From Lentimicrobium sp. (GTDB lineage Bacteria; Bacteroidota; Bacteroidia; Bacteroidales; Lentimicrobiaceae): a stretch of 64,000 nt of DNA. The notes beneath the pieces are model-generated. The model did not search any database and had not been told where the DNA came from. It worked only from the letters and a program-made list of their open reading frames with translations. Location of the stretch: positions 1-64,000 of the forward strand of contig JAHYJC010000018.1 in assembly GCA_019429275.1 (NCBI GenBank), in the 5' to 3' direction. Made by a program: the position numbers and the translations under genes. How positions within the stretch are numbered: position 1 is the first letter of the stretch; each line of letters opens with the position of its first letter. Shown in pieces: positions 63,588 through 64,000 of the stretch.

Positions 63588-64000
63588 ATGGAAAGGCTTA
63601 AAGGACTATACAGACGTTTGGTAGAGCAGGTAAATACAGATTTTTCACGTTACCTTTATCATCAGATTGACTAGAACAATCGTTTTATTGCAATTCTGGG
63701 AGCACGCGGAGTGGGCAAGACTACCATGCTGCTTCAGCATATTAAAAAAGAACTCCCGGTATCTGAAACATTGTATGTGAGTGCCGATGATTTGTATTTC
63801 ACCGAAAATAAACTATTTGATTTAGCTGACGATTTTTATAAGAATAAAGGAAAATTTCTTTTTATTGATGAAATTCATAAGTATGCTGATTGGGCAAAAG
63901 AGCTGAGGAAGTCTTTAATGGCTTCCGTGTGGTTTTATTTAAAGAGAAAACAGATGGCACCAAAGATGTCACTAAAGATGTAAAAGACACTATAAATGAC
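63588..64000 (+). pseudogene. Broken AAA-type ATPase joined to the tail of another gene (partial)
   Basis: From ATG 63588 the frame encodes the N-terminus of an AAA+/DUF4143-type ATPase (MERLKGLYRRLVEQVNTD, then FIAILGARGVGKTTMLLQHI and KFLFIDEIHKYADWAKELRK), interrupted by TAG at 63672-63674 where Trp would be expected. After about 63910 homology stops, and the other frame from 63911 reads VFNGFRVVLFKEKTDGTKD, continuing to the window edge, like the tail of an AlbA_2/RecG-like ATP-binding protein. So a deletion has joined two unrelated genes, both apparently non-functional. The right end is not visible. Confidence 0.75.

Overview
The window is a stretch of Bacteroidetes chromosome, most likely from the Bacteroidales/Marinilabiliales side of the phylum. 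Evidence: a SusC/TonB-type receptor with an N-terminal carboxypeptidase-regulatory-like domain, a type IX secretion (T9SS) cargo-like giant protein and a PorV/PorQ-family protein in a row, the gliding lipoprotein GldH, a fused MurF-alanine racemase, and many upstream matches to the Bacteroidetes promoter element TAnnTTTG with few Shine-Dalgarno sequences. Almost all genes are ordinary chromosomal genes; the accessory features are repeats, one unusual tRNA-derived array and two decayed mobile-type genes.

Layout. 1-600: low-complexity repeats. 616-11200: a degenerate Rieske-like lipoprotein, a small membrane protein, then the TonB receptor / giant secreted protein / PorV-PorQ operon. 11315-12188: greA and a HIT hydrolase. 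12337-20895: a lipid-linked glycan or polysaccharide cluster (GT2, methyltransferase, FrhB-like, flippase-like, GT-C enzyme, methyltransferase-GT2 fusion) interrupted by an aldo/keto reductase. 20935-27068 (minus): a GT-C protein, a GT2, murF-alr and pdxA. 27173-30508: GAF-nucleotidyltransferase, metallophosphoesterase, M28 peptidase. 30592-33926 (minus): waaA, a beta-barrel protein, meaB.

34082-36003 is the most unusual region. A normal tRNA-Lys / tRNA-Pro / tRNA-Thr cluster is followed by twelve tandem, about 135 bp units. Each unit carries an 84-nt copy of tRNA-Thr whose anticodon arm is replaced by a 10- to 20-bp hairpin; 11 of 12 keep the T arm, and the 3' acceptor strand is essentially invariant. 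Each is followed by a terminator-like hairpin whose stems vary in a compensated way. An AAA-type ATPase gene (36185-37333) follows, and beyond it lies a decayed thirteenth unit (37423-37475), so the ATPase sits inside the array.

37495-49000: terC, glutamine synthetase, a second flippase-like protein, hsp20 (with a rare strong Shine-Dalgarno), a cardiolipin-synthase-like protein, a LytTR response regulator divergent from yicC-gmk-nadD, an alpha/beta hydrolase and a zinc metallopeptidase. 49260-61634: priA, a BRO-family pseudogene with two in-frame stops, ricT(yaaT)-like, gldH, a class A penicillin-binding protein, a GT-C protein, and an AlgI/AlgX-like O-acetylation pair. 61635-64000: palindrome-rich 208-bp tandem repeats, 37-bp repeats at the start of a winged-helix regulator, REP-like elements, and a broken ATPase fused to the tail of another gene that runs off the window.
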